Shown: piece after piece, positions 45,178-55,857 of the stretch
Numbering within the stretch: the stretch's first letter is position 1
How the letters are laid out: every line of letters begins with the position of its first letter
DNA from: Frateuria_A sp049727805
GTDB taxonomy: Bacteria; Pseudomonadota; Gammaproteobacteria; Xanthomonadales; Rhodanobacteraceae
Length of the DNA: 64,000 nt
Assembly (NCBI RefSeq): GCF_049727805.1
Contig: NZ_JBCNYA010000008.1
Location: 1 to 64,000, forward strand
Reading direction: 5' to 3'
Program-made: the position numbers and the translations under genes
Notes under the pieces: generated by a model
What the model was told of the DNA's origin: nothing
Database searches by the model: none
The model's input: only the letters and a program-made list of their open reading frames with translations

Positions 45178-46098
45178 ATGGCCGAGTTGCGGCACATCCC
45201 GGTGATGCTGGACGAAGCGGTGGAGGGCCTTGCCGTGCAGGCAGGCGGGCGGTATCTGGATGGCACCTTCGGACGCGGCGGCCACGCACGCGCGGTGCTG
45301 TCGCGCCTGGGGCCCGACGGCCGGCTGCTGCTGATGGACCGCGACCCGACCGCCATCGCCGCCGCCCGCGAAGCGTTCGCGGATGAGCCGCGCGTGGCGA
45401 TCCGCCACGGCAACTTCGCCGAACTGGCCGAGTGGGACGAGACCGTCGGCGGCCTGGACGGCGTGCTGCTCGACCTCGGCGTGTCCTCGCCACAACTGGA
45501 CGAGGCCGCGCGCGGCTTCAGCTTCATGGCCGACGCGCCGCTGGACATGCGCATGGACACCACCCAGGGCGAGAGCGCCGCGGAGTTCCTCGCCCGCGCC
45601 GACGAGCGCGAGATCGCCGACGTGCTGTGGACCTTCGGCGAGGAGCGCTTCAGCCGCAAGATCGCCCGCGCCATCGTCGCGCGCCGCGCCGAGGCGCCGA
45701 TCGCCCGCACCGGCGAACTGGCGGCGCTGATCGAGCGCACCATCGGCCGCCGCGAGCCGGGCAAGCACCCGGCCACGCGCAGCTTCCAGGCCCTGCGCAT
45801 CCGCGTGAACGGCGAGCTTGATGCCGTGCAGCGCGGGCTCGATGCCGCGCTGGAGCGGCTCAAGGTCGGTGGGCGGCTTTCGGTGATCAGCTTCCACTCG
45901 CTGGAGGACCGCACGGTCAAGCAGTTCATCCGAGACCACTCCGGCCGTGTGCAAGGCAGCCGGCGCGGCCCGCCGGTCGCCGCGGCGCCGGCACGGCTGG
46001 CGGCGGTGGGCAAGGCGCGCTTTCCCTCCGATGAGGAGCTTGCGGTCAATCCGCGCGCCCGCTCGGCGGTGCTGCGCGTGGCGGAGAAGCTCGCATGA
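45178..46098 (+). CDS. rsmH: 16S rRNA (cytosine1402-N4)-methyltransferase
   Basis: A 306-residue enzyme that N4-methylates C1402, the same base whose 2'-O-methylation is by RsmI. Signatures are HIPVMLDEAVEGL, YLDGTFGRGGHARAVLSRL (SAM site), VLLDLGVSSPQLDEAARGFS, MRMDTTQGESAAEFL and RVNGELDAVQRGLDAAL, ending with SVISFHSLEDRTVKQFI. The start at ATG 45178 has GGGAGG 7 nt upstream; the longer frame from 45136 adds residues with no family match. Its stop overlaps the ftsL start by 4 nt. Confidence 0.96.
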   Translation: MAELRHIPVMLDEAVEGLAVQAGGRYLDGTFGRGGHARAVLSRLGPDGRLLLMDRDPTAIAAAREAFADEPRVAIRHGNFAELAEWDETVGGLDGVLLDLGVSSPQLDEAARGFSFMADAPLDMRMDTTQGESAAEFLARADEREIADVLWTFGEERFSRKIARAIVARRAEAPIARTGELAALIERTIGRREPGKHPATRSFQALRIRVNGELDAVQRGLDAALERLKVGGRLSVISFHSLEDRTVKQFIRDHSGRVQGSRRGPPVAAAPARLAAVGKARFPSDEELAVNPRARSAVLRVAEKLA

Positions 46099-46367
46099 GG
46101 GCGCTCGGCGGCATCGCACTGGTGATCGTGCTGCTGGCCGTGCTGGTCAGCGCGATCGGCGTGGTATGGACGCGCCACGAGAGCCGCGTGCTGTTCGTCG
46201 AACTGACCCGCCTGCAGAACCAGCGCGACGAGCTCAACGTCGAATACGGCCGGCTCGAGCTGGAGCAGGCGACCTGGGCCGAGCCGCGCCGCATCGACCA
46301 GGAAGCGCGCAGCAAGCTCGGCATGGTCACGCCCAGGCCGCAAGACATCCAGTTGGTGCGCCGATGA
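46095..46367 (+). CDS. ftsL: Cell division protein FtsL
   Basis: A 90-residue single-pass membrane protein: a helix at about residues 5-27 (IALVIVLLAVLVSAIGVVW) then a periplasmic coiled coil (LFVELTRLQNQRDELNVEYG, RLELEQATWA) and the conserved end SKLGMVTPRPQDIQLV. It forms the FtsQLB complex that activates septal synthesis by FtsW and FtsI. It overlaps rsmH and ftsI by 4 nt each. The call rests on shape, size and position, since FtsL sequence is poorly conserved. Confidence 0.92.
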   Translation: MRALGGIALVIVLLAVLVSAIGVVWTRHESRVLFVELTRLQNQRDELNVEYGRLELEQATWAEPRRIDQEARSKLGMVTPRPQDIQLVRR

Positions 46368-48175
46368 GCGTGCGCCGACCGACGCCGCAACCTTCCGGCG
46401 GCCGCCGCCGCGGCGCCGGCCCCAGTGCACGCCGGCGCATCCTGCTGGTGGTGGGCGTGCTGTCGCTGGCCTCGCTCGGGCTGGTCGCGCGCGCGTTCGA
46501 CCTGCAGGTGATGCGCAAGCAGTTCTACCAGGACCAGGGCGACGCGCGCTTCCTGCGCGAGGTGAAGATCCCGGTCTCGCGCGGCACCATCTTCGACCGC
46601 AACGGCGAACCGCTGGCGGTGTCCACGCCGGTGATGTCGATCTGGGCCAATCCGCCGCAGGTGCTGGAGAACGCCGACCGCATCCCCGACCTCGCCGCCG
46701 CGCTCGGCGTGGATGCGGGCGAGCTGAAGGAGCGTCTGGCGCAGCGCTCGGACCGCGAATTCGTCTACCTGCGTCGGCAGATGCCGCCGGAGGCGGCGCA
46801 AGCCGTGCTGGACCTGGACATCCCGGGCGTCAACGCGCAGCGCGAATACCGCCGCTACTACCCGTCGGGCGAAGTGACTTCGCACGTGCTCGGCTTCACG
46901 AATATCGATGATCATGGCCAAGAGGGGCTGGAACTGGCCTTCGACGACTGGCTGTCCGGCCAGCCCGGCGCCAAGCGGGTGATCCGCGACCGCATGGGCC
47001 ACGTGGTGGAGGACGTCGAGCAGGTGCGCGAGCCCAAGCCGGGCAAGAACCTCACGCTCAGCATCGACCGGCGCATCCAGTTTCTCGCCTACAACGAGCT
47101 GAAGAACGCGCTGACCGAGTTCGATGCGGCCTCCGGATCGATGGTGATCCTGGACGTGCCGACCGGCGAAGTGCTGGCGATGGTCAACCTGCCGACCTAC
47201 AACCCCAACGCGCTGGGCGGCAGCAAGTTCTCCGACCGGCGCAACCGCGCCGTCACCGACCTGATCGAGCCTGGTTCGACGATCAAGCCGATCCTGATGG
47301 CGGCGGCGCTGTCCAGCGGCAAGTACACGCCGACCAGTCCGCTGATCGATACCACCGGCGGCCATTGGTACTTCCAGGGTCACGACATCCACGACACGCA
47401 CAACTATGGGGTGCTCACGCCCACCGGCGTGATCACCAAGTCGAGCAACGTGGGCGCCGCGCGCATCGCGATGACGCTCGACACGGCGCTCATGTACAAC
47501 ACCTATCGCGCGTTCGGCTTCGGCAACAGCACCAACAGCGGCTTTCCCGGCGAGTCCTCCGGCCTGCTGCGCATCGGCCGCGACTGGCGTCCGCTGGAAC
47601 AGGCGATCATGGGCTACGGCTACGGCCTTAACGTGACGCCGCTGCAGCTGGCCAACGCGTACGCGACGCTGGGCGACCACGGCGTGATGCACACGCCGAG
47701 CTTCATCAAGGGCGCCGACAACGAACCGCGGGCGATCGTCTCGACGCAGGTGGCCGACGAGATCGTCCAGATGATGGAGACGGTGACCGCGCCGGGCGGC
47801 ACCGCCACGACCGCGCGCATCGCCAACTACATCGTGGCCGGCAAGACCGGCACGGCGCACAAGGCCGCGGTCGGCGGCTACTCGCGCAACAACTACACCG
47901 CCGCCTTCGCCGGGCTGGTGCCTGCGAGCCACCCGCGGCTGGTCGGCGTGGTGGTCATCGACGACCCGCAGAAGCGCAGCTACTACGGCGGCATCATTTC
48001 CGCGCCGGTGTTCGCGCGGGTGATGGAAGGCGCGTTGCGCCTGCTCGACGTGCCGCCTGACAACATCGGGCGCTGGTATGCCGGCGGGCCATTGATGAGC
48101 CCGAACGGCCTGGCCGGTAGCAAGCCGCCGACCGATATGCCGATCGACGACGCACCGATGGAGGACGGGCCATGA
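46364..48175 (+). CDS. ftsI: Septal peptidoglycan transpeptidase FtsI (PBP3)
   Basis: A 603-residue class B penicillin-binding protein. A basic N-terminus precedes one membrane helix (about residues 24-43). The dimerisation domain contains VSRGTIFDRNGEPLAVS. The transpeptidase motifs are STIK (S305, K308), SSN (360-362) and KTG (494-496). It cross-links new peptidoglycan at the division site with FtsW. The start at 46364 overlaps ftsL by 4 nt, and the stop overlaps murE by 4 nt. The length fits the family (about 580-610). Confidence 0.97.
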   Translation: MSVRRPTPQPSGGRRRGAGPSARRRILLVVGVLSLASLGLVARAFDLQVMRKQFYQDQGDARFLREVKIPVSRGTIFDRNGEPLAVSTPVMSIWANPPQVLENADRIPDLAAALGVDAGELKERLAQRSDREFVYLRRQMPPEAAQAVLDLDIPGVNAQREYRRYYPSGEVTSHVLGFTNIDDHGQEGLELAFDDWLSGQPGAKRVIRDRMGHVVEDVEQVREPKPGKNLTLSIDRRIQFLAYNELKNALTEFDAASGSMVILDVPTGEVLAMVNLPTYNPNALGGSKFSDRRNRAVTDLIEPGSTIKPILMAAALSSGKYTPTSPLIDTTGGHWYFQGHDIHDTHNYGVLTPTGVITKSSNVGAARIAMTLDTALMYNTYRAFGFGNSTNSGFPGESSGLLRIGRDWRPLEQAIMGYGYGLNVTPLQLANAYATLGDHGVMHTPSFIKGADNEPRAIVSTQVADEIVQMMETVTAPGGTATTARIANYIVAGKTGTAHKAAVGGYSRNNYTAAFAGLVPASHPRLVGVVVIDDPQKRSYYGGIISAPVFARVMEGALRLLDVPPDNIGRWYAGGPLMSPNGLAGSKPPTDMPIDDAPMEDGP

Positions 48176-49650
48176 CGACGCGCCCCCTCTCCGCGTTGCT
48201 GCACGACTTCGCCGACGCAGGTGCGCTCGGCGATCTTCGTATCTGCGGCCTCACTCTCGGTTCGCGCCAGGTGCAGCCCGGCGAGGCCTTCGTGGCGCTG
48301 CACGGCACTCGCGCGCACGGCATCGCCTACGCCGCCGAGGCGGTGGCGCGCGGCGCCGCCGTGGTACTGGCCGAAGCGCCGGCGGTGGCGGGTTTCACTC
48401 CCGGCGTGCCGGTGCTGTGGATCGACGACCTGCACGCGCGCCTGGGCGAAATCGCCGCGCGCTTCTACGACCATCCCGCGCGCGCGCTGCGCATCGTCGG
48501 CGTCACCGGCACCAACGGCAAGACCTCGACGGTGCAGCTGATCACCCAGGCGCTGTCGCGGCTGGGCCGCACCGCGGCCAGCATCGGCACGCTGGGCGCC
48601 GGCCTCTACGGCGCACTCGACGAGGGCGAACGCACCACGCCGGATGCGATCAGCGTGCAGCGGTTGCTGGCGCGGTTCCGCGACCAGGGTGCGACGCACG
48701 TGGCGATGGAGGTGTCTTCGCACGCGCTGGAGCAGGGCCGCGTCGGCGCGGTCGGCTTCGAGGTCGCGGCGTTCACCAACCTGACGCGCGACCATCTGGA
48801 TTACCACGGCACGATGGAAGCCTACGGTGCTGCCAAGGCCAAGCTGTTCGCCTTCCCGGGGCTGAAGGCCGCCGCAGTCAACGTGGACGACGCCTTCGGT
48901 CGCGCGCTTGCCGAGCGCCTGCCGAATGGCATGCGTGTGCTGCGCACTGGCATCGCCACCGTGGCCGATGTCAGCGCCGCCGACGTCGTGACCTCCGCCG
49001 AGGGACTGGCCTTCGAACTGCGCACGCCGTGGGGCACGCATGCGATCCGCAGCGCGCTGCTCGGCCGTTTCAACGTGGCCAACCTGCTGGCGGTGGTGGC
49101 CTGCCTCGGCGCGCTGGGCGAGCCGTTCGCGCGCATCGTCGAGGCGGTCGAGGCACTCGCGCCGGTCAACGGCCGCATGAATCGCCTCGGCGGCGACGGT
49201 CGCCATCCGCTGGTCGTGATCGACTACGCGCACACGCCCGATGCACTGGAACAGGCGCTCACCGCGTTGCGCGCGCACTGCGCCGGCCGGCTGGTCTGCG
49301 TGTTCGGCTGCGGCGGCGAGCGCGATGCGGGCAAGCGTCCGCAGATGGGCGCGATCGCCGAGCGGCTGGCCGACGTGGCGATCGTCACCGACGACAACCC
49401 GCGTGGCGAGAACGGCGATGCCATCGTGGCGCAGATCCGCGCCGGCATGCAGCGCGCGGCTACGGTCGAGCGCGACCGCGCCGCGGCCATCGCCCTGGCG
49501 ATCGCGCAGGCCGGCCCCGACGACGTCGTGCTGATCGCCGGCAAGGGCCACGAAACCTACCAGGAGGGCGCCGCCGGCAAGCGTCCGTTCGACGATCTCG
49601 CCGTCGCCCGCACCGCCCTTGCCGGCCCGGCCCGGGAGAACCACGCATGA
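48172..49650 (+). CDS. murE: UDP-MurNAc-tripeptide synthetase (meso-diaminopimelate-adding)
   Basis: A 492-residue Mur ligase. ATP loop VTGTNGKTST at about 111-120, FTNLTRDHLDYHG for the carbamylated-Lys and His region, and the amino-acid selectivity motif DNPR at 408-411, which marks meso-diaminopimelate users. It adds meso-DAP to UDP-MurNAc-L-Ala-D-Glu. In this genome region the previous step's enzyme (murD) is absent, so its substrate must come from elsewhere. It overlaps both neighbours by 4 nt. Confidence 0.97.
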   Translation: MTTRPLSALLHDFADAGALGDLRICGLTLGSRQVQPGEAFVALHGTRAHGIAYAAEAVARGAAVVLAEAPAVAGFTPGVPVLWIDDLHARLGEIAARFYDHPARALRIVGVTGTNGKTSTVQLITQALSRLGRTAASIGTLGAGLYGALDEGERTTPDAISVQRLLARFRDQGATHVAMEVSSHALEQGRVGAVGFEVAAFTNLTRDHLDYHGTMEAYGAAKAKLFAFPGLKAAAVNVDDAFGRALAERLPNGMRVLRTGIATVADVSAADVVTSAEGLAFELRTPWGTHAIRSALLGRFNVANLLAVVACLGALGEPFARIVEAVEALAPVNGRMNRLGGDGRHPLVVIDYAHTPDALEQALTALRAHCAGRLVCVFGCGGERDAGKRPQMGAIAERLADVAIVTDDNPRGENGDAIVAQIRAGMQRAATVERDRAAAIALAIAQAGPDDVVLIAGKGHETYQEGAAGKRPFDDLAVARTALAGPARENHA

Positions 49651-51017
49651 TGCGCCTCTCCGAAATCGCGGTGTGGACCGGCGGCGGCCTGCTCGGCCCC
49701 GACCTGCAGGTGAGCGGGGTGGCGATCGACACCCGCCGGCTGCAGCCGGGCGAGCTGTTCGTGGCGATCCGGGGCGAGCGCGTCGACGGCCACGACTTCG
49801 TGCGCGAGGCCGCCCTGCGCGGCGCCTCGGCGGCGCTGGTCACGCGCCGCGTCGACGTGGACCTGCCGCAGGTGCTGGTCCACGACACCCAACTGGCGCT
49901 TGGCGACCTGGCCAGCGCAGTGCGCGCGCAGCGCGACGTGCGCGTGGTCGGCATCACCGGTTCCAACGGCAAGACCACGGTCAAGACGCTGACCGCGTCG
50001 ATCCTTTCCCGCCACGGCCGCACCCACGTCAACGCGGGCAACTACAACAACGAACTGGGCCTGCCGCTGACCCTGCTGGCAATGCCGGCGGACACCGAGT
50101 ACGCGGTGCTGGAGATGGGTGCCGGCAAGCCAGGCGACATCGCCTACCTCGCGGCCATCGCGCGGCCCGATATCGGCCTCGTCAACACCATCGCGCCGGC
50201 GCACCTTGAGCGCATGGGCAGTCTGGAGGGCGTGGCCGAAACCAAGGGCGCGCTGTACCAGGCGCTGCCGGCCGACGGCGTGGCGATCATCAATGCCGAC
50301 GATGCCTTCGCCGGTTTCTTCGAAGGCCTTGCCGGCTCGCGGGCGACGCTGCACTTCGGCCTGGATGGCCACGTCGACGTCGGCGCGACCATCCTCGAGC
50401 AACGCGTGGACAGTTCGCGCTTCCTGCTGCGCACGCCCGAGGGTGAAGCCGAGGTGGCACTGCCGCTGGCCGGACGCCACAACATCGCCAACGCGCTGGC
50501 CGCGGCCTCGATCGCACTGGCGCTGGATGTGCCGCTGGCAACCATCGTCGCCGGCCTGCTGCACGTGCCGGGCGTGGCCGGGCGGCTGCGCAGCGAGGCG
50601 ATGCCGGGCGGCTGGACGCTGATCGACGACAGCTACAACGCCAATCCCGGCTCGGTCGGCGCCGCCATCGACACGCTGGCGCTGGCGCCCGGCGAGCGCT
50701 GGCTGGTGCTCGGCGACATGGCCGAGCTCGGCCCCGAGGCGCGCGCGCTGCACGAAGGCATCGGCGCGCGTGCGAAGGCGGCCGGCATCGAGCGGCTGTT
50801 CGCGGTCGGTCCGCTGAGCGCGGCGGCGGTCAAGGCCTTCGGCACGGGCGGCGAGCACCACGCCGACAAGGCCGCGCTGGCCGCCTCGCTCGCACGCCAG
50901 ATGCACGCGGGCGTGACCTGCCTGGTCAAGGGCTCGCGTTCGGCCGGCATGGAGCAGGTTGTGTCGTCACTGAAAGAGCAAACCCACGCCTCCGGAGGCC
51001 CCATCGATGCTGCTTGA
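49647..51017 (+). CDS. murF: UDP-MurNAc-tripeptide:D-Ala-D-Ala ligase
   Basis: A 456-residue Mur ligase completing the pentapeptide. ATP loop GITGSNGKTT (102-111), NNELGLPLTLL and YAVLEMGAGKPGDIAYL, and the family segment GWTLIDDSYNANPGSVGAAI near the end. The start is ATG 49647, four nucleotides into the murE stop; ATG 49650 is a one-residue shorter alternative. The 3' end overlaps mraY by 11 nt, a longer overlap than elsewhere in this cluster, with a GGAGG ribosome site for mraY inside murF. Confidence 0.96.
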   Translation: MMRLSEIAVWTGGGLLGPDLQVSGVAIDTRRLQPGELFVAIRGERVDGHDFVREAALRGASAALVTRRVDVDLPQVLVHDTQLALGDLASAVRAQRDVRVVGITGSNGKTTVKTLTASILSRHGRTHVNAGNYNNELGLPLTLLAMPADTEYAVLEMGAGKPGDIAYLAAIARPDIGLVNTIAPAHLERMGSLEGVAETKGALYQALPADGVAIINADDAFAGFFEGLAGSRATLHFGLDGHVDVGATILEQRVDSSRFLLRTPEGEAEVALPLAGRHNIANALAAASIALALDVPLATIVAGLLHVPGVAGRLRSEAMPGGWTLIDDSYNANPGSVGAAIDTLALAPGERWLVLGDMAELGPEARALHEGIGARAKAAGIERLFAVGPLSAAAVKAFGTGGEHHADKAALAASLARQMHAGVTCLVKGSRSAGMEQVVSSLKEQTHASGGPIDAA

Positions 51018-52089
51018 GCTGGCCGACTGGATGGCGCGGCATTTCACCGCCCTGCACCTGTTCCAGTACATCACCTTCCGCACGATCATGGCCGCGCTCA
51101 CCGCGCTGGCGATGTCGCTGCTGCTGGGTCCGGGCCTGATCATGCGGCTGGCCGCGCTCAAGGCCGGCCAGGTGGTGCGCAGCGACGGCCCGCAGACGCA
51201 CCTGGTCAAAGCCGGTACGCCGACCATGGGCGGCGTGATGATCCTGCTGGCGATCGCCATCGCCACGCTGCTGTGGGCCGACCTGCACAACCGCTACGTG
51301 TGGATCGTGCTGGCGGTGCTCGTCACCTTCGGCGCGATCGGCTTCTACGACGACTACAAGAAGCTGGTGCTCAGGGACAGCCGTGGGCTGGCCTCGCGCT
51401 GGAAGTATTTCTGGCAGTCGGTGTTCGGCCTGGCGGCGGCGGTGTTTCTGTACAAGACCGCCCAGCTGCCGGCCGAGACCGCGCTGTACGTGCCGCTGTT
51501 CAAGCAGGTGGCGCTGCCGCTGGGCGTGCTGTTCGTGGTGGTCGCCTACTTCATGGTGGTGGGTTTTTCCAACGCGGTGAACCTGACCGACGGCCTGGAT
51601 GGGCTGGCGATCATGCCCTCGGTGCTGGTGTCCGGCGCGCTGGGCGTGTTCGCCTATCTCGCCGGCAACAAGGTGTTCTCCGAGTACCTCGGCATCCCGT
51701 CGATTCCCGGCGCGGGCGAGCTTTCGATCTTCTGCGGCGCGCTGGCCGGCGCGGGGCTGGGCTTCCTCTGGTTTAACACCTATCCCGCACAGGTGTTCAT
51801 GGGCGACGTCGGTGCGCTCGCCATCGGCGCGGCGCTGGCCTGCGTGGCGGTGATCGTGCGCCAGGAAATCGTGCTGATCGTGATGGGCGGCGTGTTCGTG
51901 CTGGAAACCGTGTCGGTGATGCTGCAGGTGGCCAGCTTCAAGCTCACCGGCAAGCGGATCTTCCGCATGGCGCCGATCCACCACCACTTCGAGCTCAAGG
52001 GCTGGCCCGAGCCGCGGGTGATCGTGCGTTTCTGGATCATCAGCGTCGTGCTGGTGCTGATCGGCCTTGCCACGTTGAAGGTGCGCTGA
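51007..52089 (+). CDS. mraY: Phospho-MurNAc-pentapeptide translocase
   Basis: A 360-residue membrane enzyme with ten helices that joins phospho-MurNAc-pentapeptide to undecaprenyl phosphate, forming lipid I. Signatures are KAGTPTMGGVMILLAI, GFYDDYKKLVLRDSRGL, FSNAVNLTDGLDGLAIMPS around residue 190 (catalytic Asp) and RMAPIHHHFELKGWPE near the end. The following gene is ftsW, only 2 nt away; in most gammaproteobacteria murD is found at this place, so it is missing here. Confidence 0.97.
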   Translation: MLLELADWMARHFTALHLFQYITFRTIMAALTALAMSLLLGPGLIMRLAALKAGQVVRSDGPQTHLVKAGTPTMGGVMILLAIAIATLLWADLHNRYVWIVLAVLVTFGAIGFYDDYKKLVLRDSRGLASRWKYFWQSVFGLAAAVFLYKTAQLPAETALYVPLFKQVALPLGVLFVVVAYFMVVGFSNAVNLTDGLDGLAIMPSVLVSGALGVFAYLAGNKVFSEYLGIPSIPGAGELSIFCGALAGAGLGFLWFNTYPAQVFMGDVGALAIGAALACVAVIVRQEIVLIVMGGVFVLETVSVMLQVASFKLTGKRIFRMAPIHHHFELKGWPEPRVIVRFWIISVVLVLIGLATLKVR

Positions 52090-52091
52090 CG

Positions 52092-53336
52092 ATGTTCGGC
52101 TTCGGTTCCAGCCAGGCGATCAAGCGGCACGGGCCGCGCGGCAGCTTCGACCTGCCGCTGCTGGTCGCGCTCGTCGGGCTGGCCAGCATGGGCGTGGTGA
52201 TGGTCACCTCTAGCTCCATCGCCGTGGCCGACAGCCAGCACATCGGCGCGTTCTATTACCTGAAGAAGCACCTGTTCTACCTGGCGCTCGGACTGGTGAT
52301 GGCCGGCGTGGCCATGCGCACGGAGCTCAAGCAGGTGGAGAAGTACGCATTCCCGCTGCTGCTGGTCGGCGGCGTCATGCTGCTGGCGGTGTTCGTGCCA
52401 CACCTGGGGATGCGCATCAATGGTGCGCGGCGCTGGCTCAACTTCGTCGTGCTCAGCTTCCAGCCGGTCGAGGCGGTGAAGCTGATCCTGGTGGTCTACG
52501 TGGCGAGCTTCCTGGTGCGCCACCGCGAGAGCGTGGAGACGAAGTTCTGGGGATTGCTGCGGCCGGTGCTGGTGGCCGGCATCATCGTGCTGCTGCTGCT
52601 GGCGCAGCCGGACTTTGGCTCCGCCACGCTGATCATCGCGGTCACCATCGGCATGGTGTGGCTGGGCGGCGCGCGGCCGCTGTACCTGATGCTGATGGGC
52701 CTGCCGCTGATGCCGCTGCTCGCCATCGCGGCGACCAGCGAGAGCTACCGCATGAAGCGGCTGACCTCGTTCATGGATCCGTGGAAGGATCCGTTCAACG
52801 ACGGCTTCCAGCTGACCCAGTCGCTGATGGCGATCGGCCGCGGCGAGTGGACCGGCGTCGGGCTGGGCTCGAGCGTGCTCAAGCTTTCCTACCTGCCCGA
52901 GGCGCACACCGACTTCATCCTGGCGGTGATCGGCGAGGAGTTAGGCCTGGCCGGCATCGTGCTGGTGATCGGGCTGTTCGCCGTGGCGGTCGGGCGCGGC
53001 CTCTACCTGGGCCTGAAGGGCGTGGAAGTGGGCCAGCGCTTCGCCGGCTACGTGGCCTTCGGCGTGTCGCTGATGCTGGGCCTGCAGGCGATGGTCTCGA
53101 TCGGCGTGAACCTCGGCGCGTTGCCGACCAAGGGCCTGACCCTGCCGCTGATCAGCTCGGGTGGTTCCTCGGTGCTGATGACCTGCGCCATGGCTGGTGT
53201 GCTGCTGCGCGCCACCTTCGAGATCAACCGTGCGCTGGATGCGCGCCAGATGGCCACGCGCATGCCCGCCGTGGCGGTGGCCGACGCCAACGCGGCAGTG
53301 GCATCGCCGCGCGAGCGCGAGGCGGTGGCCGCATGA
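52092..53336 (+). CDS. ftsW: Septal peptidoglycan polymerase FtsW
   Basis: A 414-residue SEDS-family protein with ten membrane helices. Typical segments are LGMRINGARRWLNFVVLSFQ, LAQPDFGSATLIIAVTIGM and YRMKRLTSFMDPWKDPFNDG, plus the C-terminal GLTLPLISSGGSSVLMTC. It polymerises lipid II into glycan strands at the septum in partnership with FtsI. It begins MFGFGSSQAIKRHGPRGSFD, a short cytoplasmic tail. The 3' end overlaps murG by 4 nt. Confidence 0.96.
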   Translation: MFGFGSSQAIKRHGPRGSFDLPLLVALVGLASMGVVMVTSSSIAVADSQHIGAFYYLKKHLFYLALGLVMAGVAMRTELKQVEKYAFPLLLVGGVMLLAVFVPHLGMRINGARRWLNFVVLSFQPVEAVKLILVVYVASFLVRHRESVETKFWGLLRPVLVAGIIVLLLLAQPDFGSATLIIAVTIGMVWLGGARPLYLMLMGLPLMPLLAIAATSESYRMKRLTSFMDPWKDPFNDGFQLTQSLMAIGRGEWTGVGLGSSVLKLSYLPEAHTDFILAVIGEELGLAGIVLVIGLFAVAVGRGLYLGLKGVEVGQRFAGYVAFGVSLMLGLQAMVSIGVNLGALPTKGLTLPLISSGGSSVLMTCAMAGVLLRATFEINRALDARQMATRMPAVAVADANAAVASPREREAVAA

Positions 53337-54417
53337 GCGCGAACCGTCCCGTGCTGATCATGGCCGGCGGCACCGGCGGCCACATCTTCCCGGGCCTGGC
53401 CGTGGCCGACGTGCTGCGTGCGCAGGGCATCCCGGTGGCCTGGCTGGGCGCGGCCGGCGGCATGGAGACGCGGGTGGTGCCGGCGCACGGCATCGAACTG
53501 CATACCGTTGCCGTCGGTGGCCTGCGTGGCAAGGGCCTGAAGACGCGCCTGCTGGCGCCGCTGATGCTGGCGCGCGCGCTCGTCGCTTCGCTGCGCGTGC
53601 TGCGCCGCCTGCGGCCGCGCAGCGTGCTGTCGATGGGTGGCTACGTGGCCGGTCCCGGCGGCGTGGCTGCGCGTATGACCGGTACGCCGCTGCTGGTGCA
53701 CGAGCAGAACCGCGTGGCCGGCTACACCAACCGCAAGCTCGCCGGATTCGCGAAGCGCGTGCTTGCGGGCTTTGCCGATGCGCTGCCGAATGGCGAGTGG
53801 GTGGGCAATCCCGTGCGCGCCAGCATCGCCGCGCTGCCGCCACCAGCGGAGCGCCTTGCTGCGCGCTCGGGGCGCCCGCAACTGCTGGTGCTCGGCGGCA
53901 GCCTCGGCGCACGCGCGCTCAACCTCGCGCTGCCGCAGGCGCTCGCGCTGATTCCGGCCGACCAGCGCCCGACCGTGCGCCACCAGTGCGGCAGCCGCGG
54001 ACTGGACGAGGCGCGCGCGGCCTACGCGCAGGCCGACGTTGAGGCGGAGGTGGTGCCTTTCATCGAGGACATGGCCGCCGCCTACGGCTGGGCCGATCTC
54101 GCGGTGTGCCGCGCCGGCGCGCTGACCATCGCCGAGCTCACCGCGGCGGGTCTGGGCGCCGTGCTGGTGCCGTTCCCGTACGCGGTGGACGACCACCAGA
54201 CCGGCAACGCCCAGGCGCTGGTGGAAGCCGGTGCCGCCGAACTGATCCAGGAACGTGATTTGGACGTACAGACACTGGCGCAGCGCCTGGCCGCGTCGCT
54301 CGCCGATCGCGCGCGGCTGACCGCGATGGCCGAGGCCGCACGCATGCAGGCCAAGCCCGACGCGGCCGCCACCATCGCGGCCGCCTGCCTCGACGCAGCA
54401 CGTCCGGAGGTGGCCGC

Positions 54418-54421
<4 letters not shown>
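53333..54421 (+). CDS. murG: UDP-GlcNAc:lipid I N-acetylglucosaminyltransferase
   Basis: A 362-residue GT28 glycosyltransferase that turns lipid I into lipid II at the inner face of the membrane. Signatures are VLIMAGGTGGHIFPGLAVAD (lipid-side glycine loop), SMGGYVAGPGGVAARM, LLVHEQNRVAGYTNR, VLGGSLGARALN and CRAGALTIAELTAAGLGAVL with VPFPYAVDDHQTGNAQAL. Start chosen at ATG 53333, which overlaps the ftsW stop by 4 nt; extension upstream would run through ftsW in another frame. Confidence 0.97.

Positions 54422-55853
<1,432 letters not shown>

Positions 55854-55857
<4 letters not shown>

Noticed and set aside
52080..52100. murD hidden or frame-shifted at the mraY-ftsW junction
   Set aside because: There are only 2 nt between the genes, and both have complete family N- and C-termini.
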